The position numbers were made by a program, and so were the translations under genes. Below the pieces are notes generated by a model. That model did not search any database, was not told where the DNA came from, and saw nothing but the letters and a program-made list of their open reading frames with translations. Positions 1 through 11,664 of a stretch of DNA of 64,000 nucleotides are shown in pieces. Source of the DNA: Klebsormidium nitens (taxonomy: Eukaryota > Streptophyta > Klebsormidiophyceae > Klebsormidiales > Klebsormidiaceae); contig DF237047.1 in assembly GCA_000708835.1 (NCBI GenBank), forward strand, positions 132,447-196,446, written 5' to 3'. Position 1 is the stretch's first letter, and each line of letters begins with the position of its first letter.

Positions 1-630
1 CAGAATGTTGGAACAAGCGTGCAGAGGAAGTCCTTTTGCTCGGAGACAACTTTCGAATGAGATCTGGAACCTAATACCAAAACAGCCAAGTTGAATATAA
101 TCGTGTTCGACGTCAAAAGGCATCGACGGAATGGAGCAATCACACTCATATCAGAACGAGAAAATGTGGCTCAAGGTGCTAGAAATGATGCGAACATAGA
201 CATACCAAAGAAACCCGAGAACCTCGCTTTAAAACAAAGTGGGAGACACCCTCAAATGAGTCTTCATACCACTCTTCCGTTGTGCAATTAGAAAGGATAA
301 GTTTATTGATTCAAAAAGCGCCGGTTACCAAGAGAAGCATCAGACTCGGCTGTGGAGGCGCTCAAAACGTTATACAATGTCACCATCAGCCATGTCTGCC
401 ATTGCCCCATGCCAGAAAAGATGGTCTCCGTTGTATACAGCAGAGCACCAGCTCAGGAAGCTGAACGGTCAGGCAAACTTTTCGATTCCTCTCGAAAGTC
501 TCAGAATTTCTATCAAACACGTCAGGATCTAATACCCATTCGCCGGCCAAGTCCTCTCGGATGTCAAATGTCAGGCGGGAATGAGAACGAGGTTGTCCTA
601 TGAACACACCAGAAGAGTAAGTAAGCTTAC

Positions 631-1850
631 CGTGCGTGTAAATTGCATCAACACGACTGCAGTTGCGACTGCCATGCCTGCCTGTACCCAAACATACTTG
701 TTGCTATGGCCCGGGTATGCCAGGCCCCCGGCGTCAAAAGCTTCTGAAGAAGATAAGGGGAACAATTTAAAGCAGGGAACAATCTAAAGCATGAGACAAT
801 GACTGTTCAATAATCGTCCTGATATAGCAACTAGACATAAAGCAGTTGTCTGGATCTTTTGTCTGAGATACCGTCTGAAGGGGAAAACAGGGACCTTGTT
901 CCATTCCTACCATGCCATGAGAGGTTCCATGACAATTGAAATTGAGCAGATGGAGAAACTGGGCTGTGCAACATCTCAGCACTCCTACAACAGGTTTGAG
1001 AATGAGCTTTCCCTGGAGGAAAGTTCAAGACAAAGAACATTTGATCGCACGTGTTAACGTCAGCTGTTGGAATGTCGTTTCAGACACCTGGAACTTGTAA
1101 GTATTCAGTTTTTGGTTCAAGTTTCAAACACCTGAAACGACCCACTTGACTTATCCACATCTGCTTCGGCCTCTTGCGGAAACTTCAAAGCCTACTCTTT
1201 GAAACCTGCAACAAGCAAGCGTCGAGCAAGAATGACTCACCAGCAACTGCAATGCCAACGCAAGCCGACAGAACGTGCCCCCCCACTAGGTTTCTCGGCT
1301 GCGCGAGCGGCGAGTCGATTGCTCCAAACACCAGAACCGCCGACGCCCCGAAGGAGCCGATTATGAAAACTAGGTGTGTGTGAATCTTCTCATGCAGGAT
1401 CTCATCTGTTGGGGCGTACCAGGGGACATTGTATGTGAGCACTGCCAACAGAGCGATGCCACAGAATGCAGCTATCCAGGACCAGAATAAAACCCTCAGA
1501 GTTGGCCGGGGGGGAAAGAGACCCTCGTTGGCCCCCGTCCACTTTCTCACATACTGCTTGACGGTCCAGTTGAGGGAGAAGCCGGCCTTGCTGTCCGGCG
1601 CTTCTGCTGCGCGCAGGTTGGCGAGCGAACGCTTGACACTGTGATAGTGGACCAGCCCCACATGATGAATATTCTGGAGAGCGCGTGGTTTCCAGGATGA
1701 CCTGCGGCTTCTTGATCCCCGCCGGCTGGCAGGGGCGGCTAGCTTTGAGCTGTCACGTCTCTGTGGCTGTTCAGTTTCAGTATCGGGAGTGCTTACATTC
1801 TGCGCAGCTGGCTGAAGGGTGAGCTCAGGAGTGACAGCCTCAGGCGCCAT
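631..1850 (-). CDS. HPP-family integral membrane protein, 5' part (3' exons lie outside the window)
   Basis: Two exons are visible on the minus strand: 1850-1241 and 743-631. The first ends in phase 1 at a GTGAGT donor, and the second begins after a TTCTTCAG acceptor and ends at GTAAGC. The N-terminal ~70 residues are rich in Ser, Arg and Thr and could be an organelle transit peptide. Then come a conserved basic segment, a first membrane helix (around FWSWIAAFCGIALLAVL), the family motif GSFGASAVLVFGA and the SPLAQPRN-GGH block. Exon 2 adds a helix ending in MQFTRT, immediately before the point where the family's name-giving His-Pro-Pro motif should follow. No HPP-encoding exon is found in 1-630, so the rest lies to the left. 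Plant members are chloroplast-envelope proteins linked to nitrite transport; that function is inferred from the family only. ATG 1850 is the first in-frame ATG with a sensible context; a further upstream exon cannot be excluded. Confidence 0.8.
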
Positions 1851-2958
1851 AGAAACAAGAAAGGGGGGGAACTGCCACCAGTAGTACACACGGAAAGTAT
1901 CAGCCTCAAGAAAGCTTCGATTGCAGTTGTGCGCTCCTACTCAAAGTTGGCGTTCATGTTCAGTTCAATGCCTGTCGTGGTCAAGAGCAAAGCATCGTGA
2001 GCGGGGACTACTGGCCATACATAAGAGGCAATCAAGGAAGCGGCTTACTACGTTCCCAATAGAGGTATAATTTCTAGTAGTCCTCAATAATGACACACAA
2101 GGCAGAGCAGCAGAAGACTGTGTGTCATTGCTGTTTCAGCTGCATGTGTATGGTTGGACAGGTCACAGAAACAGATGGATGAAGTCTGTGTCTACACCAC
2201 TCTTGCTGAATTTGTTGCAGGTTCAAGCGGCGCCAAGCTGAAGGAAACAGGTGCAATGCATCATCCGTCATAGGCTGTCACCCTCCCTGCATTGCATTGC
2301 CTTGAAAGACGCTCCTGCAGGTGCACTAGAGCAGACGTCGCCTCCATTTCCTCCAAGATGTAAAGCACGTATTGCACTGTGCAATGCACTGTGCATGCAG
2401 GCTTCACTTCAGTGTAGTCTGTGTGTACAGTGTAGCCTACTACCGGTAGTACAGTCTACAGAGTACGGTACCTAGCTGCAGGCCCTCCTGTGCATTTAAT
2501 GCACATGTGGCCATTCGAGATTGTGAAGGGACTGGGGGGTGCGGACGCCCCCGAAACATTATACGAGCGTCCCCCCAGGAAATTTCGCAACTTCCTCTTT
2601 CCCACAGCGGTTTTGAGCCGTCGATGGCAGGGCGGACTTCCAGACCTCGGCATTCAGAGCATGCCACGTCAGAACAACACCATCCAGCATCGAGGGTCTT
2701 GCACCGTGGATGCTCCTGACTCGACGGCTGTAGACATGTATCTTCACATTGAACTGGCGACGGCTCCCTCGCTCTAGATGCTGGACCCTGGTGCATGATG
2801 AGCACCCAGGCAGCCACACACACGCAGGAAAAAATGGCGATAGCGATGGTTTGCGTCCTCGTCTAGCGCATGCTGGTGGCCTTGGTGGTTAGGGTGACTG
2901 GTTATGAGTAGCACTTAAGGTGAACCCACCCTTTCATTGTAGTAGTAGGCGTTGCACC
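1851..2958. other. Divergent intergenic region between the HPP gene and the CLMP1-like gene
   Basis: About 1.1 kb separates two oppositely transcribed genes, so it probably carries both promoters. Around 2250-2410 it holds several TGCATTGC/GCAATGCA-type words and one TGCATGCAG, which give a weakly repetitive look. No convincing gene is seen; the short open frames here have no coding character. Confidence 0.4.
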
Positions 2959-5900
2959 ATGGGGGGTAAGTCGGGGAACAAGAAGAAGAAGCCAAGCCCT
3001 TCTCAGGCGGCTAAGGCGGCGGAGAAGAATGCGGCACCGGCGGCTGCTGAGCAGCCCGAAGACAATCCGGAGAAGGTACGTATGCCAGCAGAAGTTTTGA
3101 CACGCATAGACAATATTCAGAGTGCTGTCTAGAGCTGATGCTGACAGCATTGTACATTGGGGTTTGTGTCTGAAGCAACGAAAGTATGTGGTGGCACTAT
3201 CATCAGCGTTGTGAGAGAGCTGTAGCAAACAATGTGGTATGGGAGTGCATCTTGGTTTAATGAAGCTCTGCAAGGGGGAAGAGTAGCCCCGCCACGGTAA
3301 TGACAAATGGATGCTAGACTTAGTCAAAAGGGTCCATTTGTTGAGCTTTGAGAACAATGCCAGGTCCGGTGGAAGCCGGTGCAATACTCCCCAGTGTCAA
3401 TAAGTGTACTCTTGTCGCGGAGCCTCAGCTGATACTTGGTTTCGAGTTGGAGAGGGGATGTCAAACATCCTTGGGGTCAATGAAAGGGTTAGAAGCTGGT
3501 AATGGTGACGCAAACCGTGGTGCGTCATCCTTGGCATGAGCAGTTTTCTTACCGGTTCTGTCACTGTGGCGCTTCAGCTACCCTTTGACCGGCTGCCGAT
3601 ACTTACTTTTGGTAAAGGATGTTGAAGTTGGAAAAGCATTAACTCACACCAGTCGTGCCCCTCCATTTATCAAGTCCTTGATAGCACAGTGTCATAGCGC
3701 CAGCGTACTCTCACAAGCAAACACGCTCAAAACAAGGGCACCTCAAGTGCCAGAAGTCCCTGCTCCTCGAATGGCAGCTGATGTGTAGCACGTCCCCAGA
3801 GTTGCATTTCAGTGCATTTTTCGAACAATCACTGTTGCTCACAAAAGGCGCCTGGCTTGGGAGACCGAACCTTTCACACTTGTGCACGCCACTCGAACGC
3901 TCCCCTTCTGATACTTTGCTTTCTCCTTCAGGTCATCATTGACCGTGCCCGGGCCCTCCGTGAGCAGGCAAACACCCTTTTCAAGTCCAAGGAGTACCAA
4001 AAGGCACTCGACTTTTACGACCAGGCGATCGCTCTCCTTCCGGGGGGTCACTCGGACCGCGCGGTTCTGCACAGCAATAAGGCTGCGGTGCTCCTGTCGC
4101 TGCAACCCCCCTCCTATGTTGATGCTCTAGAGGAGTGCAACAATGCGCTAACAATCCAGCCGCGGCACATACGCGCGCTCCTGCGCAGGGCGCGCGCGTT
4201 TGAGGCGCTCGGGAAGTTTAAGGAGGCGCAGGCGGACCTCGACCTCCTGCTTTCGGTAAGGAAGGGGGGCGCAAGCTTGGGGTTGGCTGTCAGTTGGTGC
4301 ATTGCTATGGCGAGGCTCCAGTGTTTAGGAGGTTTTTTTTTATTGTGGGTTTAGGCACCAATGAAAAGTGGTGAAGAGAGGCTTATCGATTATGATCTTT
4401 GAGAACATACGATTTTATCCAGGTGCACGTGTTCTGTCATGTCTTCAATTTGAGAAGGCGGTGCTCTATGGGTTTCCTGTTGTCAACTCGCGAGAAGGGC
4501 TTTTGAGGGGTAGCATGGGCAGGGGTCGGTGATTGCGGTTCCCGGAGTAAGGCAGTGGCGGTGACTGGAGGATGTCAGTGGAGAATCGTTCTGGAGGAGT
4601 TCGCGTCACTGTCAAAGAACAGCCCCAGATGGATGCCCTACAGGAGCTCATTCTCATCAGCTTCTCGCAGCCAAACCTGGCCAAGAGTATGTCCAAGAGC
4701 TGTGGCTGTCTTCAGGTGCTGGGAAGCCTCTTCTAGTCCTCAGAAGCCTATTTGTCACTCAGTTTCATGAACAGCTACTGTCAACAGGCAGCCAAATTAG
4801 AACATACGTCGACAACTAAGCGGTCCTTGCAGGACATCCGTACTGAGTTTCTTCTTTAGCAAGAGAAGGGGTCTTTCTATTCTACTAATTTTGTACGAGC
4901 AGTTCCCCTACCACTTGGTATGGGTTTCTCAAATTCGCAGAGCACTGTAGAACCTGGTCTAATTCCTTCCTGGATTTCCAAACTCACTGTTTTTGAAGTG
5001 GAGGAGTCTTGGTGACTCATGCTTGGACCTTCGCTGCAGACGGATCCTGCGAGCGAGGACGCCAAGCAGCTGCAGGAGACGGTCAAGTCGCAGATGAACA
5101 AGCCGAAGGCGCCTCCCAGTTCCGTGGCCGGCCGTAAGAGCGCGACCTCATCCCCTCTTTCGTCTCCGGGTGCTGATGCTGGCCGAGCGATGCCCTCGCT
5201 TCCAGAGCGGAAAGCGAAGCGGAAGTCGACGGAGGCGGACGGGGCCGCACCTGCGGAAGTAGCGAAGGCGCCGAAACTCAAGGCGTCGGAAGTGCCGGTT
5301 CCGAAGGAGTTGGTGGAACTGATCCCGGAAGTGAAGGCGGCGATCGAGGAAAACGAGCGGCTTCTGGAGGAGGAGAAACGGAAGATTGCGGAGAACGCGG
5401 GGGCGGCCGCGGCAGCCGCGCCGCAGGAGGGGGCGAAACCGGAGGGGGGGGAAACGAAGACGGTGAAGCGGACGGTGAAGGTCGTGCGGAAGAAGAAGCT
5501 CGACCGGCCGGCCATTCCGCTGAAGCTGGTTTACCAGGGGCACGACATTCGGAAGACGGAGCTGCCGGCGAACGGGGGGTTGAAGACGCTGCGGGAGGTG
5601 GTGCAGAAACGGTACCCCGGGAGCAAGGCCGTTTTGGTGAAGTACCAGGACGAGGACGGGGACTGGATCACGATCACGAGCAACGAGGAGCTGCGGGGCG
5701 CGCTAGAGCTCTGCGGGTACGCAGGCAAATCGGCAGACGCGAAAAATCCGGAAGAGGGGGCGAAGAAGGGGCCGGTGAGGCTGGAGATCACGGAGGTTCC
5801 GGAAGAGCAGGAGCCGGCGGTGGAAGAGGGAGGGGAGGATGACGTGGCAGGTAATGCACTGCCCTTAGTCGGGTTCAACCCCTGTACTTCGAACCTTAGT

Positions 5901-8900
5901 ACTCTCTCTGAGTGCTACTATTCTCGTATGGGATAGGCCGTTTGACCTAAGGAGATTGTGCTGTTTCCGGTCCATGTGGCTTCCTGCGTGAGAAGGGGTG
6001 AAATGCTTGATTCGAATCACGCCGGCCTTTCTTCGTGAAGAGTTCCTTGATCAGTTTCAATTGCAAACCCACCGCGTGACGCTCAGACATGGTGCGCTGG
6101 TTTTCTTACCTTAATATTTCCAATATGGAAGTCTGGAGATGACGTCCTACCTAGACTGCTGGCGTCCAATCCTGAAAGCCTAACACCGACGGATTCATTC
6201 GCGGCAGATTATGAGGAGGAAGAAGTTGAGGAAGAGATCGAGGAGGAGGTCGCTGAGGAGGCGCCAAGTGGCGCTGCGCCGAAGGCGGAGCAGGAGGAGG
6301 GGGCGGCGATCCAGGAGGACTTTTTGTACCACCTCTCGTTGGCGGTGAAACACAAGCTGGGTAAGCCAGGGGTGCCAGCTTGGGTTTTTATCCTAGTGCT
6401 TGTCACCGGAATGGAGATCAGCGGCCTCATACGGGACCAACGGACAAGGCCAACTTTGCGAGTCGTAGCAGCTTGAATGTAATTACCAGAATCATAGGTT
6501 TTAAACTGCTGGCCAACCCATTTCGTGAGAGTGACCAGTGCCGCAATCGAGCTCTCCAACCACGTGCTCTTCTTGTGATAGGCAACTAGGGAAGGGTGGC
6601 CGCAGATTGTTCAAGGCGCGGCAAGGTCCTGCAGAGTACGTACGAGAAGCGTTTCTAATTCAGTGGAGGAGAACAGTAGAACGAGAGAACCGCCTCTGTA
6701 CGACAAGCTTGACAGCTCCTCGCCAATATCGTGCCTGAAGTCCGCTGACGGCATTTCGGTTGCCGTTCCAGGCATGACGTTGGACTACAACCCGCACGAC
6801 GCGTTCCACCAGGGCCATCAGCCCCTGCTGCAAGCCATTGACGAAACGCTCCAGTCTGACGAGGCTGTGCCATATTACGAGCAGGCGGTTGCGCACTACA
6901 AGGAAGTGGTGAGTTTGCGGGTATGCTGAGGCTTGTTTCCTTCCGTCTTGTAGATAGGGTTGGTACGTCCTACAAAGATCAGAAGACTGGTTCTGAGATG
7001 TATGACCGTTCAATTCAAGTTGCAAACGAGGGTCCGCCAGTTGCGGGGCTATGTGCCTTTCACAATATCGCAGTTTTTTTGGGCCAATCATTTATGATAC
7101 ATTGGTACTCTAGGACCGTTCATTCACCATTTCAGTGTTTTGTCTTTTCTTTCACCACCCCATTGCTAGGTCTACCAACCACCTCTCATGTCAGCAGGTT
7201 GTCTGTTCAGTTTCAGGTCGAGAATCGAAGATTTCAACGGCTGTCGTACCTAGGCCTACTCCCTGGCTCCAAACAAGGGTTCAGTCTAGCATAGATTCCC
7301 GGGGGTCCATGGCTAATTCGTGGCTCGCTTCTGCCCCCAGATCGCGGGCGGGTACATGCAGTGGGGCAACATCCACCAACTTTCAATGACGCTTTTTTTG
7401 GTCAAGGGGGTTTTTGACTGATTAACAACCACTGGTTAACAATCTCCGGGAAAAACCGTGGCTCGTTTCTCCCCCCAGATCGCGGGCGGGTACATGCAGT
7501 GGGGCAACATCCACAAGCTGCTGGCGGACAAGGTGCTGACGGAGGCGGGCCGCGTGGGCGACAAGCAGGAAAAGCTGAAGCTGCTGCTCAGGCGGCGCGA
7601 CGAGATCCAGAGCCAGTACAACGAGGCGCACAAGATGTTCCAGCAGGCCAACGCCATCGCGCCGGACCTCGTCGAGGTGCGTTTATTTCTTTCTTCTTGG
7701 TTATTTCCTTTTGTGGTACAACCTTCTCGAGATTGCCATTCTCGTATTATATGTATGTAAGTAAAGTTATCGGACCTTTTCAAGCGTCAGTACAACGAGG
7801 CCCACAAGATGTTCCAGCAGGCCAACGCGACCGCGCCGGACCTCGTCGAGGTGTGTTCTCAATAATGGCCTCAGATTTCAAGGTTCTAGAAGTATTGGAT
7901 TCTGGTGTCAAGAGTGTTAGGGTTTATTTTCCTTTTGATCCACTTCGACGTTTCGAAAATTGGTTCATACTGGTGTCCGCCTCACGCGCCAGTGCAACGG
8001 CCCAGAAGGTGTTTCAGCAGGCTCTGGTATTCGCGCCGGACCTCCTCGAGGTGGGGCACAGGTTCTTCTGTTGTTTCCTTCTTCAGGTCCGCATAATCCC
8101 GTCGATATGTCTTGACGCTTCGAACTTTGGTTTTGTGTCTCTTTTCTTTCACGAGCCAGTACGAGGACGCGCCCAACATTATCTAGCTGGTATTGTTGCC
8201 ATCTTAATTGCGCCGTCTGTTTCTTATGTTATCACGGTCTCTGCTCTTTCTCAGGTGACAAAATGCTGTCTCTGACCGGCTCTGTTATCCGAGACAAGAT
8301 ATTTCAGCATCGGTATTCGTCTGCTTCAACGTCTGCAGTGTTTTGCGTCTCTTTCTCCAATCTGAATCTCTCTGAACTTTTTTGTACCTTGTGGCCATTA
8401 TTCAGGCGACCTCTCTGTAGGTGTACAATGTTGTATCTCTCAGCTATACATGCATCTCGGAACTCTTTCTCATCTCAGTTCGCCGTCTTCCCTTTTCCAG
8501 GCGACCTCTCTGCTGGTGCAAAACCTGTCGTTTACGAGCAAGCCACACTTTTCATATGCAAACCTGTCGATTACGAGCAAGCCACACCTTTCATATGCAA
8601 AGCTGTCGATGCATCTCATGCGTTGCCTTCTTCTTTTCAAAATCCTCGGAGCATCTCTCCTTCAAGATCTCCCATAATCTGGAGGTTTTTCTTATCCTGA
8701 TTTGCGAATCCCCTTCTTTCAGGCGACCTCTCTGCTGGTGCACAACCTGTTGGACATGGCCAAGCCGCACCTGTTGTATGCGGAGCTGTCGGTTTATTCT
8801 ACTCGTTGCCTCTTCCTTTCCATACCATATTCGCAGCATCTCTCCAATAAATTCATACATCACCTGGAGGTTTATCTTATCTTAACTTGCAAGTCCTTCT

Positions 8901-11664
8901 TCCAGGCGACCTCTCGGCCGGTGCACAGGTCCGTTAGATATAGCCAATTAGCACCAAGCCTTTGTGGGGGATTGTGGGTGCCCCCTTTTGTCCTTGAATT
9001 AGTGCTCTGGCATACGTTTACTTTATAGTCCTCTGAGTTTGATCCGCCCTTTTGTGCAGGCGACTTCTCTGCTGGTGCACAACCCGTTGGACATGGCCAA
9101 GACGCACCTGTTGTATGCGGAGCTGTGCTGTTGATGCATCTTTTTTAAACCCTCTGGGCATCACTCCGTTGTGTTTCCAAGCAACCCCAAGAGCTTTTTC
9201 TTATCTTATTCGCGGTCTCCCTTCTTTCAGGCGACCTCTCTGCTGGTGCACAACCTGTTGGATATGAACAAGACGCACCTATTGCATGTGGAGGTGTCGC
9301 TCCATCTCCCGCGTTCCGCATTCTGTTCTTTGACCTCTTTCCGTTCAATCATTAGACAATCTGGAGGCTTTTTTAATCTTGATTTACCGTTTCCCTTCTT
9401 GCAGGCGACCTCTCTGCTGGTGCACAACCTGCTGGACATGGCCAAGACGCACCTGTTGTATGCGGAGCTGTCGGTACCGGACCTGACCCTCTGGAACAGC
9501 ACACAGGTCTTCAAGCTCGTGGGCAATGCGATCGGCATCCTCAGCGAGCCAATCAGGGTGAGACACGTGGACATGGAAGAAGCGGTCTCACCCAGACTTG
9601 GCAACGTTGATGTGCTGGCAATCGAATGGTCGCAAGGATTGGTCTGAATAAGACGATCCCGTTTTCACTTACAATCTGTCGCTAAAAATATCAGATCATT
9701 GTCCTCGCAGAATCTTTCGGATGATTGTCAGAGGTTTTCTTAAGGGCGTTACAGTATCTTGTGATGCACCAGATGATGTTTCCGCGTTCACAAATGGGCT
9801 CCAAAAGTTGGTCGTAATAGAACTACAGCCGTTGGATACGAGTCTTGAACGGCCCGGATTTGCAATTCAGCTCAGGCGGTCGAATCTGACAAACAGTCGA
9901 TGAATCGTTTCCTGCTCGCCATAAGCTCTTGCAATGTAAATTACGTCCTTACATCCTGCCGTCGTCCAAGTCTGGTAATTTTGACTACCTTGTTACTCCC
10001 CCTACTGAGTAGTTCATAAGTCAACACACAAGTTAGTCCGAGTTGACAGCTCATTCCAATTGTTCAGGACGCGGTTCTCTTTTCGCTTGTCTTGCTTTCT
10101 CTGAAATCTACGCGATCCCTCTTATTCTCTTGCAGAAATTGGAGATCCAGATTGCGGAGGACGAGGAGAGTCTAGCCACCGAGGAGAAGGCGCGCAATGC
10201 GAAGCTGGCGGAGGCGGGCGAGTCGCTGACGGAGGAGGAGAAGAAGGAACTAGACCAGCGGGTCGAGGAGCTGCGCTACTTCGTGGCGCTGGCCAAGGAG
10301 CGCCGCACGCAGCTCAAGCTGACCATGGCGGAGATCCTGCTGGAGCAGTCGTCGTTCGAGGTGAGGGGGGTGGAATTTGCCTCAATTGTGGGGGGTGGGA
10401 AGAGCTCGTATTTCGTAGGGGGATACTGGGTAGTGCATTTTTGAGAGGGGGGGAGGTGTTTGTGACGGCTTTGTAGCTCAAGCTGACCATGGCGGAGATC
10501 CTGCTGGAGCAGTCGTCGTTCGAGGTGAGGGGGTGGAAACGGCACTGGATCCGGGGGGTGGAATGTAGTTTCCTTTTAGGGGGGCTGAAATTTCGGGATC
10601 TTGGTAGGGGACATTGGGCAGTGGGTGACTTTGAGGTGGAAGGAGAGTTTTGGCAGCGAAAGAAGGCAGCTCCAGATGACAATGGGTGAAATTCTGCTGG
10701 AGCAGTCGTTGTTCGAGGTGAGGGGGTGAAAATGGCAGTAGATTCGGGGGGGTGAAAACATCCAGAGGGGGTTACTGGGCACTTGGTTTTGGGGGTTGAA
10801 AGCTTAATAGCTAACGCAGCTTAAGCTGTGTAGGACGGAGATCCTGCGGAAGCAGTCGAGGTGAAGGGGTAAATTAGCAGTCGATTCGGGGGAGTGGGAG
10901 AGGAGTCACTTTTCGGGGGGCAATTGGGCAGTAGGGTATTTCCGAGGGGGAGAGGGGTTTCCGATCGCTGATGCCGCACAAGCTGAACATGTTGGCTTTT
11001 TTGAAGATCGCTGGTCACGATGTCTGACGCACCACCTGCCCATATCCGTCTGGGCACTACGTCATTATGATGCTCATCTTGCTCACTTCCAGTGGGGCCG
11101 CAGTACAAGACAGAAAAGCTCACGTGGGGCTAGACGTTAAGAATGCTTGGAAATCCTTCCGGAGCGCTGATTACTGCTCGTAGTCCTATGCACGATACGA
11201 CGTCAACATGAGCTCACGTTGCTTCCGTTTCCGACTTGCAGTACAAGACTGGAAAGCCCACGTGGGTCCAGACGCTGGAGAACGCGTGGGAGCGCTTCCG
11301 GAGCACCGAGTGCAACATCCTAGTTGTCATGGCCGTGCTTCTGCCGAACCACGAGTGGATCAAGCAGCAACTAGAGAAGGCCAAAACGCCCGCGGCGCCT
11401 GCGGTTGAGGACAAGAAGGACGAAGCTGCGAAGGGCTCGGGAGATGCTGCGCCGGGCAGCAGCGAGGGGGCGGAGGAGGGGTCGGGGGGACCTACCGAGG
11501 AGAAGCACGAGAACGGGGCGGTTGAGAAGGGGGAGGAGAAAAGTGTGCCGGAGAAAGGGGAAGAAGCGCATGCCAACGGGGGGTTAGAGAGCTCCGAGCA
11601 GAAGGCGAATGGAGAAGGGTCGGCGAGCAAGAAAAAGAAGAATAAGAAGCAGGGTGCGAAGTGA
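2959..11664 (+). CDS. TPR and PB1 domain protein of the CLMP1/Phox type (chloroplast clustering family), 846 aa
   Basis: Nine exons join in frame: 2959-3075, 3932-4255, 5040-5850, 6208-6360, 6772-6908, 7479-7676, 9405-9557, 10136-10360 and 11242-11664. The protein starts with a Lys-rich tail (MGGKSGNKKKK). Residues ~41-147 are TPR repeats (ALLRRARAFEALGKFKEA). A long acidic/Lys linker follows, then a PB1 domain near residues 306-385 with the basic Lys strand (IPLKLVYQG) and the acidic DEDGDW loop. A Glu-rich stretch follows, then a C-terminal helical/TPR-like region (YMQWGNIHKLLADKV, ATSLLVHNLLDMAKTHLLYA) and a Lys-rich end. This order matches land-plant CLMP1 and Phox proteins, which are co-chaperone-like; CLMP1 keeps chloroplasts separated. 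The role here is inferred. Introns 5 to 8 are full of duplicated exon edges, listed separately. The alternative name is simply TPR/PB1 protein. Confidence 0.88.
7322..7515 (+). repeat. Duplicated 3' splice site and start of exon 6 of the CLMP1-like gene
   Basis: The functional exon starts at 7479 after a CCCCCCAG acceptor. A copy starts at 7341 after a similar CTGCCCCCAG. The first 36 exon bases are identical, and the preceding intron (GGCTCG-TTCT-CCCCC) is copied too. After that the copy diverges into intron sequence. The spacing is 138 bp. Confidence 0.85.
7611..8195 (+). repeat. Array of exon 6 3'-end copies (TPR-like 20-aa unit) with donors
   Basis: The functional exon ends at 7676 (…APDLVE, then GTGCGT). 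Copy 1, 7791-7850, differs at 3 of 60 bases, is preceded by CAG and followed by GTGTGT. It is in frame and encodes YNEAHKMFQQANATAPDLVE. Copy 2, 7993-8050, has lost 2 bases but keeps CAG and GTGGGG. Copy 3, about 8156-8195, is strongly decayed. Similarity falls with distance from the real exon. Confidence 0.85.
8406..9480 (+). repeat. Array of seven exon 7 starts, six shadows plus the functional exon
   Basis: Segments beginning GCGACCTCTCTGCTGGTGCA after a pyrimidine tract and CAG start at 8406, 8501, 8723, 8906, 9060, 9231 and 9405. The last one is the functional exon, which alone continues into the conserved coding part. Several shadows keep the ATSLLVHN-LDMAK-HLLYAEL reading. The copy at 8501 contains a further internal duplication of ~54 bp. 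Spacing is 95-222 bp. Each unit also carries the upstream intron end. Confidence 0.9.
10313..11000 (+). repeat. Array of exon 8 3'-end copies with donors
   Basis: The functional exon ends at 10360 (LKLTMAEILLEQSSFE, then GTGAGG). The copy at 10477-10524 is identical over 48 bases, with TAG before and GTGAGG after. The copy at 10670-10717 differs at 8 of 48 bases but stays open, with CAG before and GTGAGG after. The copy at 10820-10860 has a deletion and frame damage. A remnant lies near 10976-11000. The G-rich intron following each copy is duplicated as well (GTGAGGGGG-TGGAA). Confidence 0.88.
11100..11320 (+). repeat. Duplicated start of exon 9 of the CLMP1-like gene
   Basis: The functional exon begins at 11242 after TTGCAG. 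A decayed copy begins at 11103 after CCGCAG and follows it for ~65 bases (TACAAGACAGAAAAGCTCAC compared with TACAAGACTGGAAAGCCCAC). It acquires an in-frame TAG, so it cannot replace the functional exon. Confidence 0.8.

Noticed and set aside
386-691. Continuous minus-strand open frame through HPP exon 2
   Set aside because: It reads the exon in the wrong frame; the frame joined to exon 1 gives the family sequence ending MQFTRT at the donor.
4877-5543. Long open frames on the minus strand opposite the PB1-region exon
   Set aside because: They are shadows in a GC-rich coding exon; they give low-complexity Arg/Leu or Ser/Phe-rich products, while the plus strand gives a conserved PB1 domain.
8251-8300. 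Eighth, most distant exon 7 shadow in the CLMP1-like gene
   Set aside because: Only CAGGTGAC and scattered bases match; it is too short to separate from chance.
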